Numbered from the stretch's first letter, positions 8,119-18,143 are shown. The stretch: 64,000 nt of DNA from JANXYW01 sp031400455 (GCA_031400455.1 JANNPX010000002.1:24741-88740); one strand, 5' to 3'. Notes: generated from the letters alone by a model not told the origin. Program-made: numbers and translations.

Positions 8119-8982
8119 ATGCAAGTCATCAAGGCGAAGGAACTCGGGTTCTGCATGGGGGTGCGCCGCGCCGTCGACATGATGGAGAGCGCCGCCGGCG
8201 AACTCGGCCCGATCACCAGCCTCGGCTCCACTGTGCACAACCCGCAGGTCGTCGAGAAGCTGCGCAGCCGGGGCGTCGAGGTGATCGCCACGCTCGAGGC
8301 CATCGACACCCGCCCCGTCGCCATCACCGCTCACGGAGTCGGCCCGCAGGTACTGCGCGAACTCGAAGCGCGTGGCGCTGAGATTGTCGATACGACCTGC
8401 CCGATCGTCACCCGCGCTCAGCAGTGGGCGAAGAAGCTCACGGACGAGGGCTTCGGCGTCATCGTCTTCGGCGACCCCGAACACAAGGAAGTCCGCGGCA
8501 TCCTCGGCTGGGCGAACGGCAAAGTCGTCACGATGAAGACCGAAGCCGAGCTCGACGGCCCGCTGCCCGACTGGATGCCGTCACGCGTTGGCGTGCTGTC
8601 GCAGACCACCGAGACCGAAGGCCATTTCGCGCGATTCGTCCAGCGTCTCCTCACCGTACACATGGACCGCATCAGCGAACTGCGCGTCATCAACACGCTC
8701 TGCAACGCCACCACCAGCCAGCAAGCCGCAACAGACGAATTGGCGGGAGAGGTCGACCTGATGGTCGTCGTCGGCGGCCGGGAGAGCGCCAACACCCGCC
8801 ATCTGGCCGAAGTCTCGCGCGAACGCGGCGTCGAGACCTACCACGTCGAGTCCGCCGCAGAGATCGAGGCGGCATGGCTCCCCGGCCACGAGAAGGTCGG
8901 CGTCGCGGCCGGCGCGTCCACACCGGACGCCGTCATCGACGAAGTCGTCGAGCGCCTGTACGCGCTGGCGCCCTCGAATTGA
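8119..8982 (+). CDS. ispH: 4-hydroxy-3-methylbut-2-enyl diphosphate reductase
   Basis: Last enzyme of the MEP isoprenoid pathway; reduces HMBPP to IPP and DMAPP with an iron-sulfur cluster. The 287-residue protein has the three conserved cluster cysteines, Cys12 (ELGFCMGVRRA), Cys94 (DTTCPIV) and Cys195 (NTLCNATT), and the substrate-binding histidines in STVHNP, AHGVG and DPEHKE. The start is fixed by MQVIKAKELGFC and by the inverted repeat ending right before it. It follows the rluB-cmk-plsC run but is preceded by its own 102-bp regulatory gap. Confidence 0.97.
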   Translation: MQVIKAKELGFCMGVRRAVDMMESAAGELGPITSLGSTVHNPQVVEKLRSRGVEVIATLEAIDTRPVAITAHGVGPQVLRELEARGAEIVDTTCPIVTRAQQWAKKLTDEGFGVIVFGDPEHKEVRGILGWANGKVVTMKTEAELDGPLPDWMPSRVGVLSQTTETEGHFARFVQRLLTVHMDRISELRVINTLCNATTSQQAATDELAGEVDLMVVVGGRESANTRHLAEVSRERGVETYHVESAAEIEAAWLPGHEKVGVAAGASTPDAVIDEVVERLYALAPSN

Positions 8983-8994
8983 CTCTCCACTACC

Positions 8995-10536
8995 ATGACT
9001 GAAGCAGCGCGCACGGCGCGCGAGAAGACGAACGCCGGCGGCATCGTCGATGGCGTACGAGCGGGCTCGCTCGCCGCCGAGATCGGCCTCGTGCCCGGCG
9101 ACCGCGTGCTCGCAATCGATGGCCGCCCGCTGCGCGACGCCGTCGACGTGCAGTTCTACGCGTCCGAGGACGCGATCACCCTCGACGTCCTTCGAGGCGA
9201 GACGGCGCTCCAATTCCGCATCGAGAAGCATCCCGATGAGGATCTCGGGATCGCGTTTCAGGATCCAGCCTTCGATGGCATCCGCATCTGCAACAACAGC
9301 TGCTTCTTCTGCTTCCTCAAGGGCAATCCCAAGGGCATGCGGAAAACGCTGTACGTGAAGGACGACGACTACCGCCTGAGCTTCTACCACGGCAACTTCG
9401 TCACGCTCACCAACCTGACCGACGAAGATTGGGCGCGGCTCGAAGAGCAGCGGCTCTCACCCATCAATGTCTCCGTACACGCCACGGAGCCCGAGTTGCG
9501 GCGCTATATGCTCGGCAACAAGACCGCCCCCGACATCTGCGAGCAGCTCCAGCGACTTGGCGCGATGGGCATCCAGGCGAACACGCAGGTTGTGCTTTGC
9601 CCCGGCGTCAACGACGGCGCTGCCCTCGACCGCACGATTGGCGATCTGTCCTCGCTATACTCCGCCGTACAGACGATCTCGATCGTGCCCGTCGGCGCCA
9701 CGATGACGGCCGAAGAGCGCATCGCGCGTGGTGCCCACAACACCGAGATCGAAGGCTGCACACCCGAACACGCACGCAGCATCATCGCGCAAGTGACCCC
9801 GTACCAGCGTCGATTCCGCAAGGAGCACGGCTGCACCCTCGTGTACCTCGCCGACGAGTACTACCTCATCGCCGGCGTCGAACCACCCGGCGCCGCGCAC
9901 TACGACGGCTTCGCCCAGTACGAAAACGGCATCGGCATGACACGCTCGTTGATCGATGACTGGCGCAAAGTGCGACGCGGCGAGGCCGGGCGACGGCTCG
10001 GGGCGCAGGGTCTTGCGCGCGAAGGAGTGCATGCCGCGACTCCCACCACGCCCTCCGCACGGCAATTCAGCCGCGTATCACTGGTCTGCGGCACGCTCAT
10101 CGCCCCCACACTCACACGGCTCGGCACCGAATTCGAATCCGCAACGGGCGTTTCGATCACCGTGCACGCCGTCGAGAACGCGTTCTTTGGACCGCGCGTG
10201 AACGTCTCCGGACTGCTCACCGCGGGCGACATCGAACGCCACCTGCGCGGCGTCGCTCTCGGCGACCTCGTCATGATGCCGCGATATGCGCTCGACTACA
10301 CCGGTGCGAAGTTCCTCGACGATCGGACGCCTGCGGAGCTTCAATCCGCGCTTGGTGTACCGATCGCGTTCGCCTCGACGCTGCGCGAGGCCTTGCAAAT
10401 CGTCGGGGAGCCGCTAGAATCGGACGTGACCGGCGCGAGCGTCGGTACCACGACCAACGGGAAGTCGTGGGTGGAGTTCGACGCCGTCGGCGCCGGAGCG
10501 AAAAAGGAGGTGACACGAGCGACGAGGCGGAGGTGA
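8995..10536 (+). CDS. DUF512 / PDZ-radical SAM-like iron-sulfur protein
   Basis: A 513-residue member of the DUF512 family of putative Fe-S oxidoreductases. Residues about 15-75 form a PDZ-like domain (GGIVDGVRAGSLAAEIGLVP, GDRVLAIDG). A radical-SAM-type cysteine cluster follows: Cys99, Cys103 and Cys106 in CNNSCFFCFLKGNPKGM (CxxxCxxC). The conserved block YVKDDDYRLSFYHGNFVTLTN and the C-terminal DUF512 domain complete it. The biochemical role of the family is not established to my knowledge. It starts 12 bp after ispH, itself a radical-type Fe-S enzyme, so the two are probably one transcript. Its last bases carry a 12-bp direct repeat leading into the glmS ribozyme. Confidence 0.85.
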   Translation: MTEAARTAREKTNAGGIVDGVRAGSLAAEIGLVPGDRVLAIDGRPLRDAVDVQFYASEDAITLDVLRGETALQFRIEKHPDEDLGIAFQDPAFDGIRICNNSCFFCFLKGNPKGMRKTLYVKDDDYRLSFYHGNFVTLTNLTDEDWARLEEQRLSPINVSVHATEPELRRYMLGNKTAPDICEQLQRLGAMGIQANTQVVLCPGVNDGAALDRTIGDLSSLYSAVQTISIVPVGATMTAEERIARGAHNTEIEGCTPEHARSIIAQVTPYQRRFRKEHGCTLVYLADEYYLIAGVEPPGAAHYDGFAQYENGIGMTRSLIDDWRKVRRGEAGRRLGAQGLAREGVHAATPTTPSARQFSRVSLVCGTLIAPTLTRLGTEFESATGVSITVHAVENAFFGPRVNVSGLLTAGDIERHLRGVALGDLVMMPRYALDYTGAKFLDDRTPAELQSALGVPIAFASTLREALQIVGEPLESDVTGASVGTTTNGKSWVEFDAVGAGAKKEVTRATRRR

Positions 10537-10543
10537 CACGTAC

Positions 10544-10692
10544 AGCGCCAGGCCCTGACCCGGACTGAAAAGTCCGCGTCAGGGTGACGAGGTAGAGGCT
10601 TATCGAAATACTCGGCGGATGGCCTCTCGGCAGCACAGTCGTAATGGACGGCACAAAACGCGGCGCTTAAGCGCCCGACAGAACCCGATCCA
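10544..10692 (+). ncRNA. glmS self-cleaving ribozyme/riboswitch
   Basis: The RNA upstream of glmS matches the conserved blocks of the glucosamine-6-phosphate-activated glmS ribozyme in order: A-GCGCC at 10544-10549 with the expected cleavage after A10544; a long P1 hairpin CCCTGAC-C-CGGACT/AGTCCG-CGTCAGGG (10553-10584); GACGAGG; TTATCGA; CTCGGCGGATG; and a P3 pairing GAGGC with GCCTC. A P4 stem closes with GGACGG against CCGATCC and is capped by GGCGCTTAAGCGCC. In characterised cases glucosamine-6-phosphate acts as cofactor for cleavage, which destabilises the glmS mRNA. The assignment is by eye; the position directly before glmS makes it very likely. The 3' border is approximate. Confidence 0.88.
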
Positions 10693-10884
10693 GCGTGCCC
10701 GGCTCAACGAGCCGCGATTCACTCCCCTCTCGCACACACAGCAACGCCTATCGGGCGCGCGGGCGGTTGCCTGCGCACGATCGTTGTGCGCGTCCAACCG
10801 GACGCGAGAGGAGACCAACTTGCACTTCGTACGGAATCGAACCGAACATTCCAACCGCGCCAGCAACCAAAGCGAGGTGCGCTG

Positions 10885-12729
<1,845 letters not shown>

Positions 12730-12801
12730 AAATGTGTCCGATACGACAGCGGCCTGCGATCCAGTGGTCGCAAGCGTCAGGCGAATCCAGGGAGACGTGC
12801 C

Positions 12802-13446
12802 GTGACCACAGCGTTTAGTGCACAGCTCAAGGATCGCATTAGGCGGCAATACGATGCCGGCGGCTACGTGCTTGGATGGAAGCTTCTCTACAGCCCGGAG
12901 GCCGTACTCGAGGGCGCGCGCGTGGCCTTCATCGGACTCAACCCTGGTGGCAGTGTGGGTGCATTCTCCGACGATGCCAACTTCTCCGTGGAGGGAGGAA
13001 GCTCGTACGCCGTAGAGATCTGGGAGGGAGAGTCGTCGCCAGGGGCCAGCAAACTTCAGCGGCAGGTGCTCGCCCTCTTCCGTATGATCGGCGAGCGACC
13101 TGAAGCGGTTCTTGCGGGCAACCTCGTGCCCTTTCGCTCCCCGAGTTGGGAGAAATTGCACGACAAGAAGCGCGCTCTCGCGTTTGGCGAGGAGATTTGG
13201 AGGGACATCCTCGCTAAGGGCAACCCGCAGTTGGTGGTCTGCATGGGGGTGGAGGTGTTCTCCGTGCTGAGGACTATCCTCAACGTCCGCGAGACCGAGC
13301 GGGTATCGGTCGGCTGGGGCGACATCTGTGGCGAGCGGGGCGAGTTCGCAAGTGGCGCGCTCGTCCGCATCCCGCACCTCTCGCGCTTCGCAATCATCAC
13401 CCGCACTGAGAGCCAACCTGGCCTGAGAAAATTGCTGCCTGGCTAA
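12802..13446 (+). CDS. Uracil-DNA glycosylase-superfamily-like protein
   Basis: A 214-residue cytoplasmic protein starting at GTG 12802. Residues about 36-45 read VAFIGLNPGG, which resembles the uracil-binding GxNPG motif of the UDG superfamily. A later strand (about residues 140-150, LVVCMGVEVFS) fits the second half of that fold, but the usual catalytic His motif (HPS) is not evident; PHLSR near residue 192 is a possible counterpart. I cannot name a precise activity. It sits between glmS and a convergent TPR gene with no operon partner, and its wording looks somewhat different from its neighbours, so recent acquisition is possible but unproven. Confidence 0.55.
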   Translation: MTTAFSAQLKDRIRRQYDAGGYVLGWKLLYSPEAVLEGARVAFIGLNPGGSVGAFSDDANFSVEGGSSYAVEIWEGESSPGASKLQRQVLALFRMIGERPEAVLAGNLVPFRSPSWEKLHDKKRALAFGEEIWRDILAKGNPQLVVCMGVEVFSVLRTILNVRETERVSVGWGDICGERGEFASGALVRIPHLSRFAIITRTESQPGLRKLLPG

Positions 13447-13608
13447 AGCGCGGTGACGATCGACCGCAGCGCAGCCACCCGTTGCTCGAGGTCGTCGCCA
13501 AGCCATTGGTTCAATTCGTCCCCGTCGCACGATCATCCGGCCGGGTTGCGCGCTCTGAGCATCCCCCAGGATAGGACTGCAAAGCGGCTATGCTCGGTGT
13601 CCTTCTCA

Positions 13609-14991
13609 TCACGCGTGGGGCATATGCGCTGCCCGCAACTCCCTAGCCAACGCGCTCTCCCGGTCCGCCGCATCCGCATCGCCCTGGCGCGCCGCAACCT
13701 GCGCCAGCCCCTCGTGGCACGCTGCCTCATCGAGCGGACACCGCTCCCGCTCGGCCCAGGCAACACCCGCGGCAAAATGTCCCGCAGCCTCATCGTCGCG
13801 CCCAAGCCGCAGCGCAAGCGCGCCGTGCGAATAGTGGAGCGCCCGTCCTTGTAGCGTCGAATAGACGAAGCCTGAATCGAACCGTCGATGCGGGTCGTCC
13901 GACGGCTGCATGTCACGCACACACGCCTCGATCGTATCGTCATCGCAGAGCGCAACGATCGCGTCGACGCAAGCGGGAACATAGTGCTCCAGATTCTGAT
14001 GCTCCCCGTTCGCCGAACGCAGCATCACCTCCAGCTCCGCGAGAGCGGCCACGTGCTGGCCCGCGCGATACAGCACGCCCGCCCGCCCACTGTGTACCTG
14101 CGCCAGACCATCGCCCGATCCGCCCGCACGCTGCGGGTCGACGAGCAGCGACTTCGCGCGCTCGATATCGCCCCGCAGCTCGGCGATCCACATCCGGAAC
14201 AGATCCGCGCGAAAATCAGTGCCGCCGACGATCGAGTCCAGCAGCCGGTCGCACGTCTCCCAGTCGCACCGCGCGTAGGCGACACCGATCACGTCCAGCA
14301 GCGCGAGGTGCTCGAAGAACACCAGGTTGTACCTCGCCGCGTATTCGCGACACTGGCGCAGGAACGGCGCGCCGAGGTCCAGATCGCCGGCGAGAAGTGT
14401 CGAGAAGCCGATGCCGCGCAACCCGTTCGCCGCCACCTCCCAGTTCCCCAGGCGGTCGTGCGCCACGTGCATCTCCTGCGCGATCGCACGCGCCTCGTCG
14501 AGCCGGCCCTCCCGCGACGCTCGCCAGCCCTCCTCTAACGCGCGGAACGCCAGCACATCGTCGTACCCATGCTGCTCCGCCAGCGCTAACGCCTCGTCAC
14601 CACGATCGATCATCCAGAGCATCCGCGCGCGCAAGTACGGCTCGCCCTCGCCAAGCGCCGCGAGCGCGTCCTCGGCTAACATCCGATGCCGCTCCCACGG
14701 CCCCCAGATCTTCAGGATCTCGAGCGTCGCCCGCCCCTGTGCCGCCGCATCGCTCCGCTGCTTGCACGACGCGATCGCCCGCATCAACGTCCGCCACGCC
14801 GGCCGCGCCTCAGCGTTCCGCCAGTAACACCGCCCCAAGGCCGTCATCAGCTCCGCCTCAACGGCAGGCCACGCGTCGCCCTCCCGCGCCAGCGACGACA
14901 GCGCCTCCTCGTGCAGCCGTATCGCCTCCGGCCAATCGTAAGCAGCTTCCGCTTCGCGCGCCGCGATGGCGGAGTCATCGTGTTCGGTCAT
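13609..14991 (-). CDS. Tetratricopeptide-like helical repeat protein
   Basis: A 460-residue, all-helical, Ala/Leu/Arg-rich protein with TPR-like repeats across its length, such as EAIRLHEEALSSLAREGD near the N-terminus and AVLYRAGQHVAALAELEVML-like units later. There is no signal peptide, membrane segment or catalytic domain. Such proteins scaffold protein complexes, and similar arrays occur as C-terminal parts of LuxR/AfsR-type regulators, but no DNA-binding domain is present here. ATG at 14991 is preferred over the in-frame start at 15018 because the first nine residues of the longer form are hydrophobic and unlike a TPR. It is divergent from nadB and shares the intergenic region with the palindrome at 15047. 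Function unknown. Confidence 0.7.
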   Translation of the reverse strand: MTEHDDSAIAAREAEAAYDWPEAIRLHEEALSSLAREGDAWPAVEAELMTALGRCYWRNAEARPAWRTLMRAIASCKQRSDAAAQGRATLEILKIWGPWERHRMLAEDALAALGEGEPYLRARMLWMIDRGDEALALAEQHGYDDVLAFRALEEGWRASREGRLDEARAIAQEMHVAHDRLGNWEVAANGLRGIGFSTLLAGDLDLGAPFLRQCREYAARYNLVFFEHLALLDVIGVAYARCDWETCDRLLDSIVGGTDFRADLFRMWIAELRGDIERAKSLLVDPQRAGGSGDGLAQVHSGRAGVLYRAGQHVAALAELEVMLRSANGEHQNLEHYVPACVDAIVALCDDDTIEACVRDMQPSDDPHRRFDSGFVYSTLQGRALHYSHGALALRLGRDDEAAGHFAAGVAWAERERCPLDEAACHEGLAQVAARQGDADAADRESALARELRAAHMPHA

Positions 14992-15023
14992 GACGTGGAT
15001 GATAGCAACGATCAACACCGACG

Positions 15024-15067
15024 TTGACTCGGCGATCCTCTTTGAGTTAGTGTACTAGTGACACTAA
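15024..15067 (+). promoter_or_regulatory. nadB promoter with a 21-bp palindromic operator candidate
   Basis: TTGACT at 15024-15029 can serve as -35 and TAGTGT at 15048-15053 as -10 (18-bp spacing). The -10 lies inside a palindrome at 15047-15067 with perfect 7-bp arms, TTAGTGT and ACACTAA, around ACTAGTG. A repressor bound there would block nadB-nadC transcription. NAD biosynthesis genes in other bacteria are controlled by palindrome-binding repressors such as NrtR, but no such regulator gene is in the window and the match to a specific factor is inference. Confidence 0.55.
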
Positions 15068-15094
15068 GTCTGCCCGGGCGGGAGGTGGCACACC

Positions 15095-16627
15095 ATGACC
15101 CAGCGCTTCGACTACGTGATCGTCGGCTCCGGCATCGCCGGGCTCTACGCCGCCCTGCTGGCGCGCGAGCATGGCTCCGTCTGCGTGCTCACCAAGGGCA
15201 GCATCGACGAGTGCAACACGAAGTACGCGCAGGGCGGCATTGCGGCGGCCGTCGGCAACGACGATGGCCCGGAGTTGCATCTGCGCGACACGCTCGAAGC
15301 CGGCGCGGGCCTCGTCGACGAAGCGGCGGCCCGCATCCTCGTCGAGGCTGCCGCCGACCGCATCCACGATCTCGTGAACTTCGGCGTGCCGTTCGACAGC
15401 ACCGACGGCGAAGTCGCGCTCGGCCGCGAGGCCGCGCACAGCCGCAACCGTATCCTCCACGCCGGCGGCGACTCCACCGGCGCGCACATCGAGCTATCGC
15501 TCAGCGGTCTTGCACGCATGTCGCGCATCACCATCAAGGAGTACACGCAGGTCGAGGAGATCGTCGTCGAGAACGGCGCGGCGGTCGCCCTGCAGGCACT
15601 CGACACCCGCACGAACGCCACGCATCGGTTCGATGCCGGCGCGATCATCCTCGCGACCGGCGGTGTCGGTCAGCTTTTCCGCGTCAGCACCAACCCCGAA
15701 GTGGCCACGGGCGATGGCATCGCGCTGGCGTATCGCGCCGGCGTCGAGGTGCAGGACATGGAGTTCATCCAGTTCCACCCGACCGCGCTGCGACTGCCCG
15801 GCGTGCCCATCTTCCTCATCTCGGAGGCCGTGCGCGGCGAAGGCGGACTCCTCCGCAACGCCGCCGGCGAGCGCTTCATGCCCGGATACCACGACCAGGC
15901 CGAACTGGCGCCGCGCGATATCGTGGCGCGCGCCATCGTCTCGGAGATGAGCCGCACGAACACCGATCGCGTCTACCTCGACATCACGCACCTGGCCGCG
16001 TCGAAGGTCACGGCGCGCTTCCCGCAGATCTACCGGTACTGCCTCGACCACGGCGTCGATATCACGAAGGAGCCCGTGCCCGTATCACCCGCCGCGCATT
16101 ACATGATGGGTGGCGTCCGCACGAACACGTGGGGCGAAACGACGCTCCCCGGCTTGTACGCGTGCGGAGAAGTCGCCTGCACCGGCGTCCACGGCGCGAA
16201 CCGCCTGGCGAGCAACTCCCTGCTCGAGACCGTCGTCTTCGCCAAGCGCATCGTTCAGCGGACCGTGGAAGCGGAGCGCGGTTCAGCGCCCCTCACCACC
16301 GACGCGCGCGCGCTCCCGCCGTTCGAGAACGAAGCCGGCGCCGCGCCCGACCGGGCGTCGCTCCAGGGCCTGATGTGGGATAAGGTAGGCATCGTGCGAG
16401 ACGGCGACGGCCTGGCGTCGGCCACGCGACAGCTCGCGGCGTGGCGAGCGGCCCTGCCCGAACCGAACGACCGCGCATCGCACGAGCTGGGAAATCTGCT
16501 GCTGGTAGGACGTCTGATGGCCGAAGCTGCCCTCATCCGCGAGGAGAGCCGCGGCGCGCACTACCGCACCGATCATCCATCGCCGCGCGAAGAATGGCGC
16601 CGACACATCACCTTCCGCCGGGCGTAA
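15095..16627 (+). CDS. nadB: L-aspartate oxidase
   Basis: First enzyme of de novo NAD synthesis; a flavoprotein oxidising aspartate to iminoaspartate. The 510-residue protein has the FAD dinucleotide-binding motif VIVGSGIAGLYAAL near residue 9, the family signatures NTKYAQGGIAAAV and HSRNRILHAGGDSTGAH, GGVGQLFR, EFIQFHPTAL, and the C-terminal FAD motif GEVACTGVHGANRLASNS. A strong GGGAGGTGG ribosome binding site precedes ATG 15095. nadC follows after a 101-bp gap holding a repeat element; nadA is not in the window, so quinolinate synthase must be encoded elsewhere. Confidence 0.96.
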   Translation: MTQRFDYVIVGSGIAGLYAALLAREHGSVCVLTKGSIDECNTKYAQGGIAAAVGNDDGPELHLRDTLEAGAGLVDEAAARILVEAAADRIHDLVNFGVPFDSTDGEVALGREAAHSRNRILHAGGDSTGAHIELSLSGLARMSRITIKEYTQVEEIVVENGAAVALQALDTRTNATHRFDAGAIILATGGVGQLFRVSTNPEVATGDGIALAYRAGVEVQDMEFIQFHPTALRLPGVPIFLISEAVRGEGGLLRNAAGERFMPGYHDQAELAPRDIVARAIVSEMSRTNTDRVYLDITHLAASKVTARFPQIYRYCLDHGVDITKEPVPVSPAAHYMMGGVRTNTWGETTLPGLYACGEVACTGVHGANRLASNSLLETVVFAKRIVQRTVEAERGSAPLTTDARALPPFENEAGAAPDRASLQGLMWDKVGIVRDGDGLASATRQLAAWRAALPEPNDRASHELGNLLLVGRLMAEAALIREESRGAHYRTDHPSPREEWRRHITFRRA

Positions 16628-16632
16628 CCGTT

Positions 16633-16672
16633 ACCCTCTCCACGTCGTGGAGAGGGTGGCGCCGTAGGCGCC
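16633..16672. repeat. REP-like double palindrome between nadB and nadC
   Basis: ACCCTCTCCAC (16633-16643) and GTGGAGAGGGT (16647-16657) form a perfect 11-bp hairpin with a 3-nt loop, followed directly by GGCGCC-GTA-GGCGCC (16658-16672) and GGGTGAGG. The layout resembles the dispersed CCCTCTCC...GGAGAGGG...GGGTGAGG intergenic repeats seen in many GC-rich genomes. There is no T-tract, so it is unlikely to be a simple terminator. Only one copy of this form lies in the window. Confidence 0.6.
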
Positions 16673-16728
16673 GGGTGAGGTGCTCGTGCGCGCACCAAAG
16701 ATCCAACGAAGAGAGGGACGCGCAGACG

Positions 16729-17601
16729 ATGCCTGAAGGACTGCAACCACCAGCGCCGAACATCATCGACGACGCCGTCCTCGCCGCGCTCGAGGAAGAC
16801 GGCGCACACGACGACGTGACGACACGAGCGCTCGTCCCGCCTGACCAGTGGGGCGCAGGCGCGATCGTCGCGAAGGACGACGGCATCGTCGCTGGCCTCC
16901 CCATCGCCGCCGCCGCCATGACGGCGCTCGACGAAGAGATCGCGTTCGACACGCTCGTCGCGGACGGCGATCGCGTCTCCGCCGGCACCCGCCTTGCCGA
17001 GGTCGAAGGCTCGATGGCGTCGATCTTGTCGACGGAACGCGTCGCACTCAACTTCTTGCAGCGCCTCTCCGGCATCGCAACGCTCACCCGCGAATTCGTC
17101 GATGCAGTAGTCGGCACGAAGGCGATCATCCTCGACACGCGCAAGACCACCCCCGGCCTGCGCCAGCTCGAGCGCTACGCGGTGCGCTGCGGCGGCGCCC
17201 AGAACCATCGCTTCAACCTGGCGTCCGGTGTGCTGATCAAAGACAACCACATCGCCGCCGTCCGCTCACGCGGCATCGACGACCTCTCGGACATCGTCAC
17301 GCTCGCGCGCCAGACCGCGCCGCACACGCAACGCATCGAGGTCGAAGTGACGAACCTCGTGATGCTGCGTGAGGCGCTCGATGGCGGCGCGGACATCATC
17401 CTGCTCGACAACATGGACGTCGACGAGATCCGCAGCTGCGTTGAGCTCGTCGCCGGCCGCGCGCTCGTCGAGGCGTCCGGCGGCATCACGCTCGACAACG
17501 TACGCGCGATCGCCTCAACGGGCGTCGACTACATCTCGATCGGCCGGCTCACCCATTCGGCGCCGTCGCTCGACATCAGCCTGGACGTCGGCGAGGGCTG
17601 A
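16729..17601 (+). CDS. nadC: Nicotinate-nucleotide diphosphorylase (carboxylating)
   Basis: Converts quinolinate and PRPP to nicotinate mononucleotide. The 290-residue protein has the quinolinate phosphoribosyltransferase N-terminal domain (EDGAHDDVTTRAL), then the barrel with LNFLQRLSGIATLT, DTRKTTPGLRQLERYAVRCG and NLASGVLIKDNH, which carry phosphate- and PRPP-binding Arg, His and Lys residues, and ends EASGGITLDNV and GVDYISIGRLTHS. ATG 16729 has GAGAGGG upstream; the frame stays open further back through the repeat and into nadB but has no family similarity there. Its TGA overlaps the ATG of the next gene by one base. Confidence 0.96.
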   Translation: MPEGLQPPAPNIIDDAVLAALEEDGAHDDVTTRALVPPDQWGAGAIVAKDDGIVAGLPIAAAAMTALDEEIAFDTLVADGDRVSAGTRLAEVEGSMASILSTERVALNFLQRLSGIATLTREFVDAVVGTKAIILDTRKTTPGLRQLERYAVRCGGAQNHRFNLASGVLIKDNHIAAVRSRGIDDLSDIVTLARQTAPHTQRIEVEVTNLVMLREALDGGADIILLDNMDVDEIRSCVELVAGRALVEASGGITLDNVRAIASTGVDYISIGRLTHSAPSLDISLDVGEG

Positions 17602-18143
17602 TGTCGCAGATCGTCATCATCAGCGGCCCCTCCGGCGCAGGCAAGAGCAGCGTCTCCGAAGCGCTGTGCGAGCGCTACGATCGTACGGTCCACATCGAGA
17701 CCGACCAGTTCTTCGACGCCATCCGCATGGGCCGCATGAACCCCATGGACCCCGCCTCCGCCGACCAGAATCGCATGGTCACGCGCGCCGTCGCCCGCGC
17801 CGCCACGGCATATGCGGAGCAGCGATACGGCGTCTTCATCGACGGCGTCATCGGCCCGCACCTGCTGCCGATCTATCTCGACGAGCTACGCCGCGCCGCC
17901 GTCCCCATCCAATTCGTATTGCTGATGCCGAACGTCCAGACCACCCTCGACCGCGTCGCACTTCGCGAACCGAAACGCCAGATGCCCGCAGACCCGCACC
18001 GCCAACTGCACCGCCAGTTCGAGGCGTACGGCGCATTTGCCGGCTGGTCGCTCGACAACAGCAACATGACGGCCGACCAGGCGGCGGACGCCGTCATGGA
18101 GGCGTGCGGCCGCGGCCACGCTCTCGTCTCGTCGCCCGCCTAG
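17601..18143 (+). CDS. P-loop kinase-like protein coupled to nadC
   Basis: A 180-residue single-domain NTPase with Walker A GPSGAGKSS at about residues 8-16. HIETDQFFDAI is reminiscent of zeta-toxin and chloramphenicol-phosphotransferase-type small-molecule kinases, and a basic lid region (LREPKRQMPADPHRQLHRQ) follows. Its ATG overlaps the nadC stop (TGATG), so translation is coupled, which suggests a role linked to NAD or nucleotide metabolism, though that is inference. No antitoxin-like gene is adjacent, which argues against a toxin system. The substrate cannot be read from the sequence. Confidence 0.7.
   Translation: MSQIVIISGPSGAGKSSVSEALCERYDRTVHIETDQFFDAIRMGRMNPMDPASADQNRMVTRAVARAATAYAEQRYGVFIDGVIGPHLLPIYLDELRRAAVPIQFVLLMPNVQTTLDRVALREPKRQMPADPHRQLHRQFEAYGAFAGWSLDNSNMTADQAADAVMEACGRGHALVSSPA

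Noticed and set aside
10553..10584. Strong hairpin after the DUF512 gene read as a terminator
   Set aside because: There is no T-tract, and the hairpin is the P1 stem expected in the glmS ribozyme, flanked by the correct conserved blocks.
13443..13532. Short coding-like minus-strand stretch ending in TAG, with an amphipathic helix-like translation (ELNQWLGDDLEQRVAALRS)
   Set aside because: Only about 30 codons, no start codon or ribosome binding site, and a stop directly upstream. It could be a remnant gene tail, but the evidence is too thin to call a pseudogene.
17601..18143. Zeta-type toxin of a toxin-antitoxin pair
   Set aside because: No small antitoxin gene upstream or downstream; coupling is to nadC instead.
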